Below, in pieces: positions 55,415 through 64,000 of a stretch of 64,000 bases of DNA. The stretch is taken from the NCBI RefSeq assembly GCF_012641475.1, contig NZ_JABAIL010000007.1, positions 124,001 through 188,000 of the forward strand, written 5' to 3'. Both the position numbers and the translations under genes were made by a program. This DNA is from Flammeovirga agarivorans. Lineage in GTDB: Bacteria > Bacteroidota > Bacteroidia > Cytophagales > Flammeovirgaceae. The notes under the pieces are model-generated. The model saw only the letters and a list, made by a program, of their open reading frames with translations, was not told the origin of the DNA and did no database searches. Positions within the stretch are counted from its first letter, which is position 1, and each line of letters begins with the position of its first letter.

Positions 55415-55580
55415 TTGCTTGAACTGTTTAGATGATCTAGAAATTTATAAAATGATACATCAAGAAAAAAATGTTTGATATGGAACTAATGAAAAAAAGA
55501 TATTGGATTCACTTTTCAGAATTTAAGTAATTTTGGTCCAAAAATTAATTTTTTATTGAACCCTCTATTCTAAAAATTAC

Positions 55581-55588
55581 TAGCTTTG
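55581..55588 (+). promoter_or_regulatory. probable -7 promoter element (TAGCTTTG) of the HAD operon
   Basis: Matches TAnnTTTG, 28 bp before the start codon at 55617; a TTG 22 bp upstream could be the -33 part. Confidence 0.55.
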
Positions 55589-55616
55589 TTGAAGTTTTAA
55601 CTCAATTATACTCATA

Positions 55617-56306
55617 ATGAAGAATATTAAAGTAATTGCCTTTGATGCAGACGATACACTATGGATTAACGAACCATACTTTAGAGAATTCGAAGACAAT
55701 TATTTTAAAATTATTGAGAAGTACATGCCCAAGGGTGAACTGAAAAAGAATTTATTCGACCTCGTCATCCATAACTTAAAAATGTACGGCTACGGAACGA
55801 GGGGCCTGTCATTATCAATGATTGAAGGGGCTGTGAAGTTCTCTAATGGTAAAGTAACTGCCCAAGAAATCGAACAGATCTTAGATTTAGGTAAAAAAAT
55901 GTTGAATAACCCAATAAAACTATTGGATGGAGTTATTGAGACGTTGGAATACTTAAAAGGGAGATATCGATTGGTAGTTGCGACGAAAGGTGACTTATTA
56001 GAACAGGAACAGAAGTTAATTAAATCAGATTTATTACAATATTTTCACCATACTGAGATTGTCTCAGAGAAAACGGAAAGCGAGTACCAAAAATTACTTC
56101 AACATTTGGATGTAGCACCCGAAGAATTTCTGATGATTGGTAACTCTTTGAAATCAGATATTGTACCTGTATTATCCTTAGGAGCCTACGCTTACCATGT
56201 TCCTTTCCATACTACTTGGGCCCATGAAATGATAGATCATGAAATTGAGGAAAATGATAGATTTAAGGAATTAAATTCTATATTAGACATAACATCTATC
56301 TTATAA
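55617..56306 (+). CDS. HAD-superfamily hydrolase
   Basis: A 229-residue phosphatase-like protein. HAD motif I is FDADDTLW with nucleophile Asp10 and acid/base Asp12; motif II is VVATKGD (Thr), and the motif IV region is MIGNSLKSDIVP. A helical cap lies at about 20-95, typical for subclass I. Such enzymes hydrolyse small phosphorylated metabolites; substrate unknown. First of three closely spaced genes. Confidence 0.85.
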   Translation: MKNIKVIAFDADDTLWINEPYFREFEDNYFKIIEKYMPKGELKKNLFDLVIHNLKMYGYGTRGLSLSMIEGAVKFSNGKVTAQEIEQILDLGKKMLNNPIKLLDGVIETLEYLKGRYRLVVATKGDLLEQEQKLIKSDLLQYFHHTEIVSEKTESEYQKLLQHLDVAPEEFLMIGNSLKSDIVPVLSLGAYAYHVPFHTTWAHEMIDHEIEENDRFKELNSILDITSIL

Positions 56307-56323
56307 ACTGACTGAACTACACT

Positions 56324-56569
56324 ATGAGATCATTTTTTGTAGGCATTATTAAGAAAGTCTTATTGGTTTTTGTTGCCGCATTTGAGGCTTTTTTTACGCT
56401 GTTTTTTATGGCAAGTATGTTTGTAAGTAGTGCCTTCTATTATGTAATCAGAGTTGTCACATGGCCTATTCGTTTTGTGATGAATGTTTATGAAAAGTTT
56501 TTTGGTAAGCCAAAGAAACCCATGTATGAAGTGGGGAGTGAAAAAAGGAAATCCAAAAAAAGAAAATAA
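56324..56569 (+). CDS. small membrane protein
   Basis: 81 residues: one or two hydrophobic segments (about 5-45, VLLVFVAAFEAFFTLFFMASMFV) and a strongly basic tail (EKRKSKKRK). It is 17 bp after the HAD gene and 11 bp before the next gene, so it is part of the operon. Function unknown. Confidence 0.65.
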   Translation: MRSFFVGIIKKVLLVFVAAFEAFFTLFFMASMFVSSAFYYVIRVVTWPIRFVMNVYEKFFGKPKKPMYEVGSEKRKSKKRK

Positions 56570-56580
56570 CTCGACCAATT

Positions 56581-57672
56581 ATGAAATCATTGCTTTTTCT
56601 TCCTGATATCTCTGGATTTACAGAATTTATACAAAATACAGAAGTAGAACATAGTCAGCATGTGATTGCTGAACTATTAGATATATTGATCCAATCTAAC
56701 ATTGAAGGATTGGAGTTAGCAGAGGTGGAAGGTGATGCCCTATTTTTCTTTAAAGAAAATGAAGTGCCATCATTAGAACGTCTTCTAGCCCAAGCGGAGC
56801 AAATGTATACAGCATTTTATTCCCATCTTGAATTACTAAAGAAGAATAGAGTTTGTCCTTGTAACGCTTGTATGTCGGCACCAAATTTACAATTAAAGAT
56901 TGTAGCCCATTGTTGTGATATACAGTTTATTAATGTTCAGAACAAGCGTAAGCCTTTTGGTAAAGCAGTTATTCAAGTTCATCGATTATTAAAAAACTCA
57001 GTGGACAGTGATAACTATATTCTGATTTCAGATGATCTTAGAAAAGAAATCCATTTATCAGAAAACTATCAATCGAAGCTATTCAATTTTAATAGCTCCA
57101 GTGATTTTTATGATGGAGAAGAAATACCCTATGTATACTCTGAAATAAATACCAAAAACCTACAGCTGAAGCCTTATTCTTATGCTCACAAGGTGAATTT
57201 GGGAAAACCTCCGACGTTTACTGTAGATCAAGACATACAGGTTTCAAAAGAACAGTTATTGGAATTGATCACCAATTATAAATTCAGGCATGAATGGACT
57301 GAGGGAGTAGAAAAGTTTGAATACAATGAAGATGAAGTAACAAGGTTAGGAACAGAACATGTCTGTGTGGTAAATGGAAAACACTTTAACCTTGTGACAG
57401 TGACAAAAGATGTTCCGGCGGGTGTTTTAGTTTATGGTGAGTATACAGCCAGCCCTCCAATTGTTAAGTCAATTCATACCTTTTATCAACTGTCTTCTAT
57501 TGGTACGCATAATACTAAGCTTGAAATTCAGTTACACTTAGAGCCAAAAAACTGGATCAATAAGTTATTTATTGAGTTTTTTGTGAAGAAGCTCTTTTTA
57601 AAAAACTCGAAGAAAACCATTGAAGCTCTAAAAGTATATGCTGAAGAATATTATGCTAAAGAAGTAGTATAA
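56581..57672 (+). CDS. DUF2652 protein: cyclase-like domain plus SRPBCC-like domain
   Basis: A 363-residue protein. The N-terminal part (LFLPDISGFTEFI, ELAEVEGDALFFF) has the pattern of class III nucleotidyl cyclase homology domains, as in the DUF2652 family; a cysteine motif CPCNACMS follows near 93-100. The C-terminal part (about 205-355) looks like a START/SRPBCC ligand pocket. Whether it makes a cyclic nucleotide is unknown; the metal-binding aspartate in DISGF and the GDA motif are present. Last gene of the operon. Confidence 0.8.
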   Translation: MKSLLFLPDISGFTEFIQNTEVEHSQHVIAELLDILIQSNIEGLELAEVEGDALFFFKENEVPSLERLLAQAEQMYTAFYSHLELLKKNRVCPCNACMSAPNLQLKIVAHCCDIQFINVQNKRKPFGKAVIQVHRLLKNSVDSDNYILISDDLRKEIHLSENYQSKLFNFNSSSDFYDGEEIPYVYSEINTKNLQLKPYSYAHKVNLGKPPTFTVDQDIQVSKEQLLELITNYKFRHEWTEGVEKFEYNEDEVTRLGTEHVCVVNGKHFNLVTVTKDVPAGVLVYGEYTASPPIVKSIHTFYQLSSIGTHNTKLEIQLHLEPKNWINKLFIEFFVKKLFLKNSKKTIEALKVYAEEYYAKEVV

Positions 57673-57674
57673 AC

Positions 57675-57708
57675 AAAAAAGCCAAGGAAAATGAACCTTG
57701 GCTTTTTT
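57675..57708. terminator. bidirectional intrinsic terminator
   Basis: A 13-bp perfect stem including the A and T runs (57675-57687 and 57696-57708), 8-nt loop, between converging genes. Confidence 0.9.
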
Positions 57709-57721
57709 GTTATCTATTAAA

Positions 57722-58363
57722 TTATAGCTTTAGGGGAGTAACTTCCAAATAGGATGATCTGGAGATACCACCTGGGTTTAGCCCTGGTTCATCTTCCGGA
57801 ATATGCTCTCCTAAATTATTAAAGTAATCTACCCAAATAGGGAAATACTCTTTAGTGTCGGGATCTTTGTATGTCATTGGAAAAAGGTGAAAGACTTCTT
57901 TGCCTTCATTTGCTTCCTTAAATGTTTCATAGATTAATTCCGAGCAATAATACTTGTCGTTATTAATATCGAAAACCTCATCATACGATTTCCCCAAATA
58001 TTTAAAAGCATGTTTTGCCGCTTGTTGAGCGATAGATTTATACTCGGGTTTTACACGCCCTAACACTGTGCCACCATTACCAGTATGCTTACCAAAAAAC
58101 TCTTTGAAAGAAGTTTTCTTTACGCCAGCACTAACCGCTTCGATGATAAATAGTGAATCATTTTCTTCTGCGACAATGGCACAGTGAGAAAAATCTCTAC
58201 CATTCCATCCTTCTGTTACTTTATTAATAGCAACACAAAAATCTCCACAATCAAGATCTTGGAAAATGATATCACCTGCCTCTAGATCATTGATGGTAGT
58301 AGGTTGTTTCTTACAAGAAGCAAACGCTACTAAAACAATTACAAAATGAAGTAAATATTTCAT
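57722..58363 (-). CDS. YiiX/YebB-like permuted papain-fold hydrolase (lipoprotein)
   Basis: Lipoprotein signal (VAFASC, Cys17). The fold is that of the permuted NlpC/P60-like group: LEAGDIIFQDL, catalytic His in FSHCAIV, and catalytic Cys in YYCSELIYE. Relatives are thiol peptidases, amidases or acyl transferases acting on cell wall or lipids; the exact reaction is not known. Cysteines in LDCGDFC could be structural. Convergent with the DUF2652 gene. Confidence 0.82.
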   Translation of the reverse strand: MKYLLHFVIVLVAFASCKKQPTTINDLEAGDIIFQDLDCGDFCVAINKVTEGWNGRDFSHCAIVAEENDSLFIIEAVSAGVKKTSFKEFFGKHTGNGGTVLGRVKPEYKSIAQQAAKHAFKYLGKSYDEVFDINNDKYYCSELIYETFKEANEGKEVFHLFPMTYKDPDTKEYFPIWVDYFNNLGEHIPEDEPGLNPGGISRSSYLEVTPLKL

Positions 58364-58445
58364 GCTGCAAAGCTATAGGAAACGATCTATTTTAACTATC
58401 AAAAAATAATAATTTTACAAGATGAAGGGTTGTGCGTTAACAATG

Positions 58446-58868
58446 TTAGTGAGGTAAACGGTTTCTAAATATTCCGTAGGAGAAAGTTCCTAACAATGCA
58501 AAGACAAAGACAATGACCATACTGTATTCACCATACCCCATTAAGATAAATAGGGGAGCCGTACATCCACCAACTAATGCCCAACCTAGACCAAAAGCGA
58601 TACCTCCTAAAAGATATCTCCAAGTACTTTTCTGTTTGTCAGCAAGAACGATATCTTTCCCATCAAAATCTTTGATCTGAAAAATCTTAATGACTTGAAT
58701 ACACAGTGCACCAATAACAATGGCTGAACCTATAAATCCATACATATGGAAAGATTCAAAACGGAACATTTCCTGGATTCTAAACCATGAAATAGCTTCA
58801 CCTTTTGATAAGGCGATTCCAAAAAACACCCCCAGAATTAAATATATTATTGTTCTAATCGGTTTCAT
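58446..58868 (-). CDS. YeeE/YedE-family half-transporter, second part
   Basis: A 140-residue membrane protein with about four helices and the family motif GWALVGGCTAPLF, whose cysteine lines the path for thiosulfate or persulfide in known YeeE proteins. Together with the gene before it (10-bp gap) it forms a split transporter. Last gene of the sulfur operon. Confidence 0.85.
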   Translation of the reverse strand: MKPIRTIIYLILGVFFGIALSKGEAISWFRIQEMFRFESFHMYGFIGSAIVIGALCIQVIKIFQIKDFDGKDIVLADKQKSTWRYLLGGIAFGLGWALVGGCTAPLFILMGYGEYSMVIVFVFALLGTFSYGIFRNRLPH

Positions 58869-58878
58869 ATATAATGTA

Positions 58879-59436
58879 TTAAAGAATAAAAGGAAGTATA
58901 AGCCAAGTCATGATTAAGCCTCCGATGAAATAACCAATAACGGCAATAAGTGACGGTAATTGTAGATTCGATAATCCACTAATAGCATGTCCAGAAGTAC
59001 AACCGCCTGCATATCGAGAGCCAAAACCAATTAAGAAACCACCAATACTTAACATACTGATTCCCTTAAAGGAAAAGATGGCATCTTTACTAAAAAGCTC
59101 TGTAGGTAATACATAGTGCGAGTCACTTGTAATTCCTAACTGTGCTAAGTGTTCTTGTGTTGCTTTAGAAATTCCTGCTAAGTGATCACCGCCTAGATAC
59201 TCCATACTGATGTATCCGCCTAGGATACAACCAATTGCAAAGACAAGGTTCCAAGATTCATTTTTCCAATTAAAATTGAAAAAGTCATTCTTCTTACCTG
59301 CCCCACATGCTGAGCAAACGATTCTAAAATTGGAAGAAAGTCCTAAGCTTTTTCCAAATAGTAAAAGTAAAGCCATTGTAGCCCCAACGATGGGTCCACT
59401 GACATACCAAGGCCAGGGTGCTAATAAAAATTCCAT
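58879..59436 (-). CDS. YeeE/YedE-family half-transporter, first part
   Basis: A 185-residue membrane protein with conserved cysteine motifs GFGSRYAGGCTSGHAISG and CSACGAG. It pairs with the 140-residue partner to make a sulfur-compound importer of the YeeE/YedE class. Located after the CoA-disulfide reductase/rhodanese gene, which points to uptake and handling of reduced sulfur. Confidence 0.87.
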   Translation of the reverse strand: MEFLLAPWPWYVSGPIVGATMALLLLFGKSLGLSSNFRIVCSACGAGKKNDFFNFNWKNESWNLVFAIGCILGGYISMEYLGGDHLAGISKATQEHLAQLGITSDSHYVLPTELFSKDAIFSFKGISMLSIGGFLIGFGSRYAGGCTSGHAISGLSNLQLPSLIAVIGYFIGGLIMTWLILPFIL

Positions 59437-59491
59437 TGTCGTGAAAGTTATTGATAATTATATAATTGAGTAGATGAATCATTTAGCAGTG

Positions 59492-59525
59492 TGTCGATAG
59501 TATCTAACATTAGACACTATCGACA
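59492..59525. repeat. 15-bp inverted repeat inside the sulfur operon
   Basis: Arms 59492-59506 and 59511-59525 pair completely on the minus-strand RNA if one G-U pair is allowed, with a 4-nt loop. No T run follows. It lies 9 bp after the reductase stop and may stabilise the upstream mRNA or be a protein site. Confidence 0.6.
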
Positions 59526-59534
59526 AGCACTATC

Positions 59535-61181
59535 TTATAAGTTAATTTTTTTCCATGCAGTAAATCCTCCTGCAATATTGTGTATGTTTTTAAACCCATG
59601 ATGTGCTAAAATTAGAGAAGCTAAGTAGCCTCTAAGTCCTTTGGCACATGTAACATAAATAGGTTTTGATGGGTCAATTTCATCTAAACGTTCTCTTAGA
59701 ATATCCAGAGGAATATTCAACGCATTTGGATGTATAATTCCAGCGTTTTCTAGTTCTTGTGGATTTCTAACATCTAGAATTGTCATCTCTTCATTTGATT
59801 CGAATGCCGCTTTTGCAACACTAACATTTACCTCTTTAAACAATCCTTTTTGAGCATTTTGAGCTACAAATCCAGCCACAATAACAGGATCTTTTGCTGG
59901 AGAGAAAGGAGGGGCATAGGCTAGGTCTAAATTTGGTAAATCTTCAATAGTCAATTTTGCATAAATAGCAGTAGCTAATACATCTGTACGTTTGTCTACC
60001 CCTTTTTCACCAAACAATTCAGCTCCCAAGATCACATGAGTATCTGGAGTATAATAGATCTCAATATACATGTCTTTACCTCCAGGGTAGAAACCAGGGT
60101 GAGAGTTGGCAATAATAAATGTAGATGCATACTTTATGCCTTCTCTTTCTAAGATTTTCGGCCCTGCTCCAGTTCTAGCGATAGTATGATCAAACATTTC
60201 CATGATAGCAGTTCCATAACCACCAGGGAAAGTTTCGTTTGCACCAACAGCATTGGCTCCAGCGACTCTACCTCCTTTGTTAGAGTGAGTACCCATTGGG
60301 AACCAACCTTCTGAATTGGTTACAATATTTGGTATAGAAGCACAGTCTCCAGCAGCATAGATATCTGGTAAGTTGGTTTCCATTTTTTCATTAACAACCA
60401 AGGCTCCGTTAGGGAGGTGAGCAGCACCTTTTGACGTCAACATCTCAGTGATCGGTTTTACACCAATAGACATGATGAGAAAATCGGAAGGGATGACTGT
60501 TTCATCACTTAAAGTTAAGTCACCATTTTCATTAATTTTAACCACAGATTTTCCTAGTTCTAAACGAACTCCATTTTCTGATAGTACTTTCTCACCCATT
60601 GTGGCAAACTTATCGTCCCAAGGTCCTAAGATATGTTGACCTAATTCTACAATAGTTACCTTTTTGCCAATCTGAACTAAATTTTCAGCTGTTTCTAAAC
60701 CAATTAATCCTGCTCCAATAATGGTGATATGTTCAGCTGTGTCTAAAGCATTTGATTTGATGATTCTATCAAAGTCTTCAATTGTTTTGGCATGTGCCCA
60801 CTCCTGATAATCAGTAATTCCTTCAATTTGTGGAGTGATGGCAGTACCACCTGTTGCATACACTAATTTGTCATACTTGTATTCCCCTTTTGGAGTGTAT
60901 ACAGTGTGAGACTCCGGGTCAATATTTGTTACCGGTTCCTCTAAGTGTACATCTATATTAAATCTTTGGCGTAATAGATCTGGCTTTACCACCAAAAGTT
61001 TGTTTCTATCTTTAATTCTTCCTGAAAATGCGTAAGGAATACCACAAGTTGCATAGCTGATATTAGCTGTTTTTTCAAACAAAATAATCTCAGCATTTTC
61101 ATCTGTTCTTCTTGCTTTTGCAGCAGCAGATGGACCTGCAGATAAACCTCCGATAATGATAATACGTTTCTTGTTATCCAT
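59535..61181 (-). CDS. CoA-disulfide reductase with C-terminal rhodanese domain
   Basis: A flavoprotein of the pyridine nucleotide-disulfide family that reduces CoA disulfide, CoA persulfide or polysulfide. Start taken at ATG 61181 (548 aa); a TTG two codons upstream is unlikely. FAD motif IIIGGLSAGPSAAAKARR at the N-terminus, active-site Cys46 in ATCGIPYAFSG, NAD motif IIGAGLIGLETAEN, and a rhodanese domain (about 455-548) with active Cys512 in TCAKGLRG. The fusion is typical of sulfur-reducing or persulfide-handling enzymes. First gene of the operon with the YeeE pair. Confidence 0.92.
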   Translation of the reverse strand: MDNKKRIIIIGGLSAGPSAAAKARRTDENAEIILFEKTANISYATCGIPYAFSGRIKDRNKLLVVKPDLLRQRFNIDVHLEEPVTNIDPESHTVYTPKGEYKYDKLVYATGGTAITPQIEGITDYQEWAHAKTIEDFDRIIKSNALDTAEHITIIGAGLIGLETAENLVQIGKKVTIVELGQHILGPWDDKFATMGEKVLSENGVRLELGKSVVKINENGDLTLSDETVIPSDFLIMSIGVKPITEMLTSKGAAHLPNGALVVNEKMETNLPDIYAAGDCASIPNIVTNSEGWFPMGTHSNKGGRVAGANAVGANETFPGGYGTAIMEMFDHTIARTGAGPKILEREGIKYASTFIIANSHPGFYPGGKDMYIEIYYTPDTHVILGAELFGEKGVDKRTDVLATAIYAKLTIEDLPNLDLAYAPPFSPAKDPVIVAGFVAQNAQKGLFKEVNVSVAKAAFESNEEMTILDVRNPQELENAGIIHPNALNIPLDILRERLDEIDPSKPIYVTCAKGLRGYLASLILAHHGFKNIHNIAGGFTAWKKINL

Positions 61182-61222
61182 TTTCAAACTCTATTTTAAT
61201 CGCTTATTTTTTTATGATGTTA

Positions 61223-61230
61223 CAAACGTA
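61223..61230 (-). promoter_or_regulatory. probable -7 promoter element of the sulfur operon
   Basis: On the minus strand TACGTTTG matches TAnnTTTG, 42 bp before the ATG. Confidence 0.6.
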
Positions 61231-61251
61231 ATAGAGAGAGGATTTTGAAAA

Positions 61252-61267
61252 TGTGACAATTGTTACA
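61252..61267. promoter_or_regulatory. Crp/Fnr-like binding site upstream of the sulfur operon
   Basis: TGTGACAATTGTTACA matches the Crp consensus TGTGA-N6-TCACA at nine of ten defined bases. Its centre is about 40 bp before the start point implied by the -7 element, the class II activator position. Confidence 0.55.
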
Positions 61268-61428
61268 CAAATGCTTTCAATGTTATGAATTAAACCATTT
61301 TTCGAATTCATTAACAACTCACCCAATAAATTATGTGATTCTTATAAATTAATCCATTAAAAATTATACTTTTTGAAAATTGTTTTCTTTCTTGTAAATA
61401 ACTCTACTTGTACTTGTATTCAATAACA

Positions 61429-63492
61429 TTGATAACTACAAAAAAATATACTAACGGTTTTTTCATCATCATCCTATGCTATCTATTTGTCTTTGCACCT
61501 GTGCAAGCTTCTGACACACATCGAAAAGGGATTGATATATTGAAAAAATATGAAGATAAGTGTTACGAGCATATTCGCACTGCTTCAGATTCGACATTAT
61601 TCTACGCGACAAAAATTCTTGAAGTCAGTAAGATGATAGAAAGTAAGCAGTGGGAAAGTGTCGCTTATCAATTCATGGGGTCTTATTACATCAAGAAAGG
61701 ACGCATGGCCGTTGGTTTTGATTACGAGTTAAAAGCATTAACGATTTCTGAATCCTTAAAAGATTGGGCTGATGTAGCAACTATCAGTAACAATATTGGT
61801 GTATTCTATTTTAGAGACAAAGATTATCGTAAAGCCATAGAATTTTACCATAAGGGTTTAACATCGATCAATAGATTTATGGCTGAATCGGATACCATTC
61901 TATTACATCAGAGAGAAAATCAGGTATCGATGATGTTTAATATCGGAGAAGCCTATACTATTCTAAACGAGAATGATTCTGCTTTGTATTACTTGAATGA
62001 GTCATTTTTTGAGTCTTTAAAGTATGGTTTTAAAGAACAAGAGTTTTATGTTATTGCAATTCGTTCTCGCGTACTTTTTAACCAAGGAAAGGTAAAACAA
62101 GCGATTCAAGAAATACAAGAGGCATTAGCTTATTTCAAGGAGAACAATAATTTTGATGCTTTTTGTGAGTATGAAATCTGGTTGGCTGATTATTACCTGA
62201 CATTAGATCGGTACATCCTCGCTAAAGAGAAAGCATTAGATGTTTATAATCGAGCAGATATAAAAGACAGCGACTTCTGGAAAATGGAGTCGTCCAAAAT
62301 GCTATACCAAGTTGAATATAAGAGAAACAATATTGAAAACGCATTCCATCACTATAAAGAATATCAAACAATAAAAGAACAAATTGATAATGTTGATATC
62401 AAAGAGAGGATTGCTAAGATCAAAGAAAATTATTCGTCAGAAAAAAGAGAATCGGAGATTTCATCTTTAAAGACAGAGCAAGAGTTAAATCAAAAGGTAT
62501 TAAAGCAACAACGTCAGTTTATTTTTGTGATGGTTTTGATGTTCCTTTTGATGGTACTAGGCATTTATCTTCTTTTAAAATTTTACCTCAATCTCAAGAA
62601 AGCATACAGCCATATTACTGAGAAAAACAATGAAATTGAGGCCCAGAGGGAAGAAATCTTAGCACAAAAAGACCATTTACAAGAATATGTAAAGCTATTA
62701 GATACTAAGAATAAGCAAGTGCAATCGGGTATCAATTATGCGAAAAGAATACAGTCTGCGACTTTACCATCAAGAAGAAAGATGGAGAAGTTGTTAGACG
62801 ACTTAATGATCTTCTACAAGCCATGTGGAGTGGTTTCTGGAGACTTTTATTATTACTCAGGGAAATTATATAAAAACAACGAACGCCTAAGTATAGTTGC
62901 CTCTATTGATTGTACGGGGCATGGGGTTCCAGGTGCTTTTATGTCCCTTATTGGTAATGGTATTTTAAATGAAATCATTAAGGTGAAAAACATTCATTCT
63001 CCAAAAGAAATACTTGAAGGATTGCACCAACGTTTGCAAACAACCTTAAGTCAATATGAAACTTACGGAGTGCAGGACGGTATGGATATTACGGTGGCTT
63101 GTATCAACTACTCAAGAAAGATAGTAACCGTAAGTAGTGCTAAAAACTCTTGGGTTTACTTCCAAAATGGAAAACAACAGGTGGTTAAAGGTGACCGAAG
63201 AAGTATTGGTGGAATGGATACAAGATTTAATAGTTTTATTAACCATGAGATAGATATCTCTCAAGGAAGAACTAAATTCTACTTCTATACTGATGGCTAC
63301 CAAGACCAGCTAGGAGGGCCAAAAGATAGAAAGTTTATGGCCAATAACTTTAGAAACTTGTTGGAAGAAATAAAAGATTTACCTGTCAGAGAACAAGAAA
63401 GTGTTCTTGACACTACACTGAACAATTGGAGGAAATATCAAGGGGAGCCGCAAACCGATGATATTTTAATATTAAGCTTTACTGTAGAATAA
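61429..63492 (+). CDS. TPR sensor with SpoIIE/PP2C-type phosphatase domain
   Basis: A signal peptide or membrane start (FFIIILCYLFVFAPVQAS) leads into TPR repeats (about 40-330, e.g. ATISNNIGVFYFRDKDYRKA), a membrane helix (about residues 365-385, FIFVMVLMFLLMVLGIYLL), a coiled coil and a SpoIIE-like phosphatase domain (about 440-687) with VVSGDFYYY, ASIDCTGHGVPGAFMS and DGMDITVACI. The signal is probably sensed outside and passed to a phosphatase that acts on an anti-sigma antagonist or similar. The start is uncertain: TTG at 61429 gives the best signal peptide, TTG at 61408 would add seven residues. A second TPR gene follows. Confidence 0.85.
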   Translation: MITTKKYTNGFFIIILCYLFVFAPVQASDTHRKGIDILKKYEDKCYEHIRTASDSTLFYATKILEVSKMIESKQWESVAYQFMGSYYIKKGRMAVGFDYELKALTISESLKDWADVATISNNIGVFYFRDKDYRKAIEFYHKGLTSINRFMAESDTILLHQRENQVSMMFNIGEAYTILNENDSALYYLNESFFESLKYGFKEQEFYVIAIRSRVLFNQGKVKQAIQEIQEALAYFKENNNFDAFCEYEIWLADYYLTLDRYILAKEKALDVYNRADIKDSDFWKMESSKMLYQVEYKRNNIENAFHHYKEYQTIKEQIDNVDIKERIAKIKENYSSEKRESEISSLKTEQELNQKVLKQQRQFIFVMVLMFLLMVLGIYLLLKFYLNLKKAYSHITEKNNEIEAQREEILAQKDHLQEYVKLLDTKNKQVQSGINYAKRIQSATLPSRRKMEKLLDDLMIFYKPCGVVSGDFYYYSGKLYKNNERLSIVASIDCTGHGVPGAFMSLIGNGILNEIIKVKNIHSPKEILEGLHQRLQTTLSQYETYGVQDGMDITVACINYSRKIVTVSSAKNSWVYFQNGKQQVVKGDRRSIGGMDTRFNSFINHEIDISQGRTKFYFYTDGYQDQLGGPKDRKFMANNFRNLLEEIKDLPVREQESVLDTTLNNWRKYQGEPQTDDILILSFTVE

Positions 63493-63531
63493 TTTAATTA
63501 CTCTGATTTTTTCGCTCACAACTACTATTTG

Positions 63532-64000
63532 ATGAAATTTCTGATATACACCCTTATCATTTTTTCTGCTACCTCTATTTATGCAAGCGAAATTGATTCG
63601 TTGAGGACAGTTTTTGAGAATTCAACACCGTCTAACAAGTTTAGTACGGGTAGCCAATATTATAACCAGTTACGTTATTCAAAACCCAATGATGCCGTTA
63701 GTGGCCTTCAAAAATTGATTTTTGAAGCAGAATCAGCGAATAATATTAATGCTGAAATTGACTTATATGATATTTTGGCAAAGACTTATCTTATTAAAAG
63801 AAAGTTGGACAGCCTATACTTCTATTTTGAAAAAGTAGAGCAACTATCAAAAGAGTCAAATAACAATGCAGGCTTAGGTAAGGCATATTCTGGGTTTAGC
63901 CTTTATTATAATATCAAAAATAAAGAAGAATGTTTGACGTATTTTGATAAAGCGGTTCAAATATTCAAAGAAGAAGGGATGGAAATTCCATTGGCAGATA
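63532..64000 (+). CDS. secreted TPR-type protein, cut by the window edge
   Basis: ATG at 63532, 39 bp after the phosphatase gene, opens a frame with a signal peptide (MKFLIYTLIIFSATSIYAS) and TPR-like helices (YDILAKTYLIKRKLDSLYFY, KAYSGFSLYYNIKNKEECL). 156 codons are visible and the frame continues past the right edge. The N-terminal plan matches the preceding protein, so it is probably another membrane-bound sensor (kinase, phosphatase or regulator). Confidence 0.8.
   Translation, partial: MKFLIYTLIIFSATSIYASEIDSLRTVFENSTPSNKFSTGSQYYNQLRYSKPNDAVSGLQKLIFEAESANNINAEIDLYDILAKTYLIKRKLDSLYFYFEKVEQLSKESNNNAGLGKAYSGFSLYYNIKNKEECLTYFDKAVQIFKEEGMEIPLAD

Noticed and set aside
1-64000. Insertion sequences, prophage, integrase or rRNA/tRNA genes
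   Set aside because: I looked for transposase, integrase and phage structural proteins and for RNA gene signatures and found none.

Overview
The window looks like a chromosomal segment of a marine, AT-rich member of the Bacteroidota. A Cytophagales genus such as Flammeovirga is my inference from gene style; no rRNA is present to prove it. The supporting signs are a SusC/SusD pair, a one-protein hybrid two-component system (HTCS), type IX secretion sorting domains, TAnnTTTG promoter elements without Shine-Dalgarno sequences, and many lipoproteins.

Layout. 1-692 is a gene-poor stretch with several strong hairpins. 1220-4999 is a tight four-gene operon (UbiA prenyltransferase, type III polyketide synthase, SAM methyltransferase, FAD oxygenase) that resembles the srsABC phenolic-lipid operons plus a prenyltransferase. 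5220-8656 holds a leucine-rich repeat protein, a lipoprotein and manganese pyrophosphatase. 8734-16507 is L-fucose catabolism: GntR regulator, fuculokinase, fucose isomerase, a divergent LacI regulator and a GH29 fucosidase. 16991-44156 is a polysaccharide utilisation locus (PUL): HTCS, two related putative glycosidases, SusC, SusD, an Ig-like lipoprotein, a large cadherin-like protein, a GH71/GH99-like protein, a SUMF1-fold protein, a small sorted protein, a FucP-type permease and a sulfatase. 44335-46926 holds an AraC regulator, two small genes of unknown function and a Crp/Fnr regulator. 47037-53977 completes the fucose route: lipoprotein, a hidden 59-residue gene, lactaldehyde dehydrogenase, class II aldolase and LutABC. 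54092-54371 is an unexplained 21-bp periodic array. 54392-57672 is mixed housekeeping and unknown genes. 57722-61181 holds a YiiX-like hydrolase and a sulfur operon (CoA-disulfide reductase with rhodanese, two YeeE/YedE half-transporters). 61429-64000 starts a series of TPR signalling proteins.

How it fits together. Secreted GH29 fucosidase, sulfatase and putative glycosidases would release fucose from a sulfated fucose-containing glycan captured by SusC/SusD. FucP imports fucose; FucI, FucK and the aldolase give dihydroxyacetone phosphate and lactaldehyde; AldA makes lactate; LutABC makes pyruvate. Four regulators of different families (GntR, LacI, HTCS, AraC) flank these genes, and I find distinct operator-like sequences for at least three regulatory inputs.

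The strangest element is the array at 54092-54371: about a dozen copies of a GTTACAT-like heptamer at an exact 21-bp period with variable spacers. A related three-copy mini-array (cGTTTCA, also 21 bp) lies at 6230-6278.
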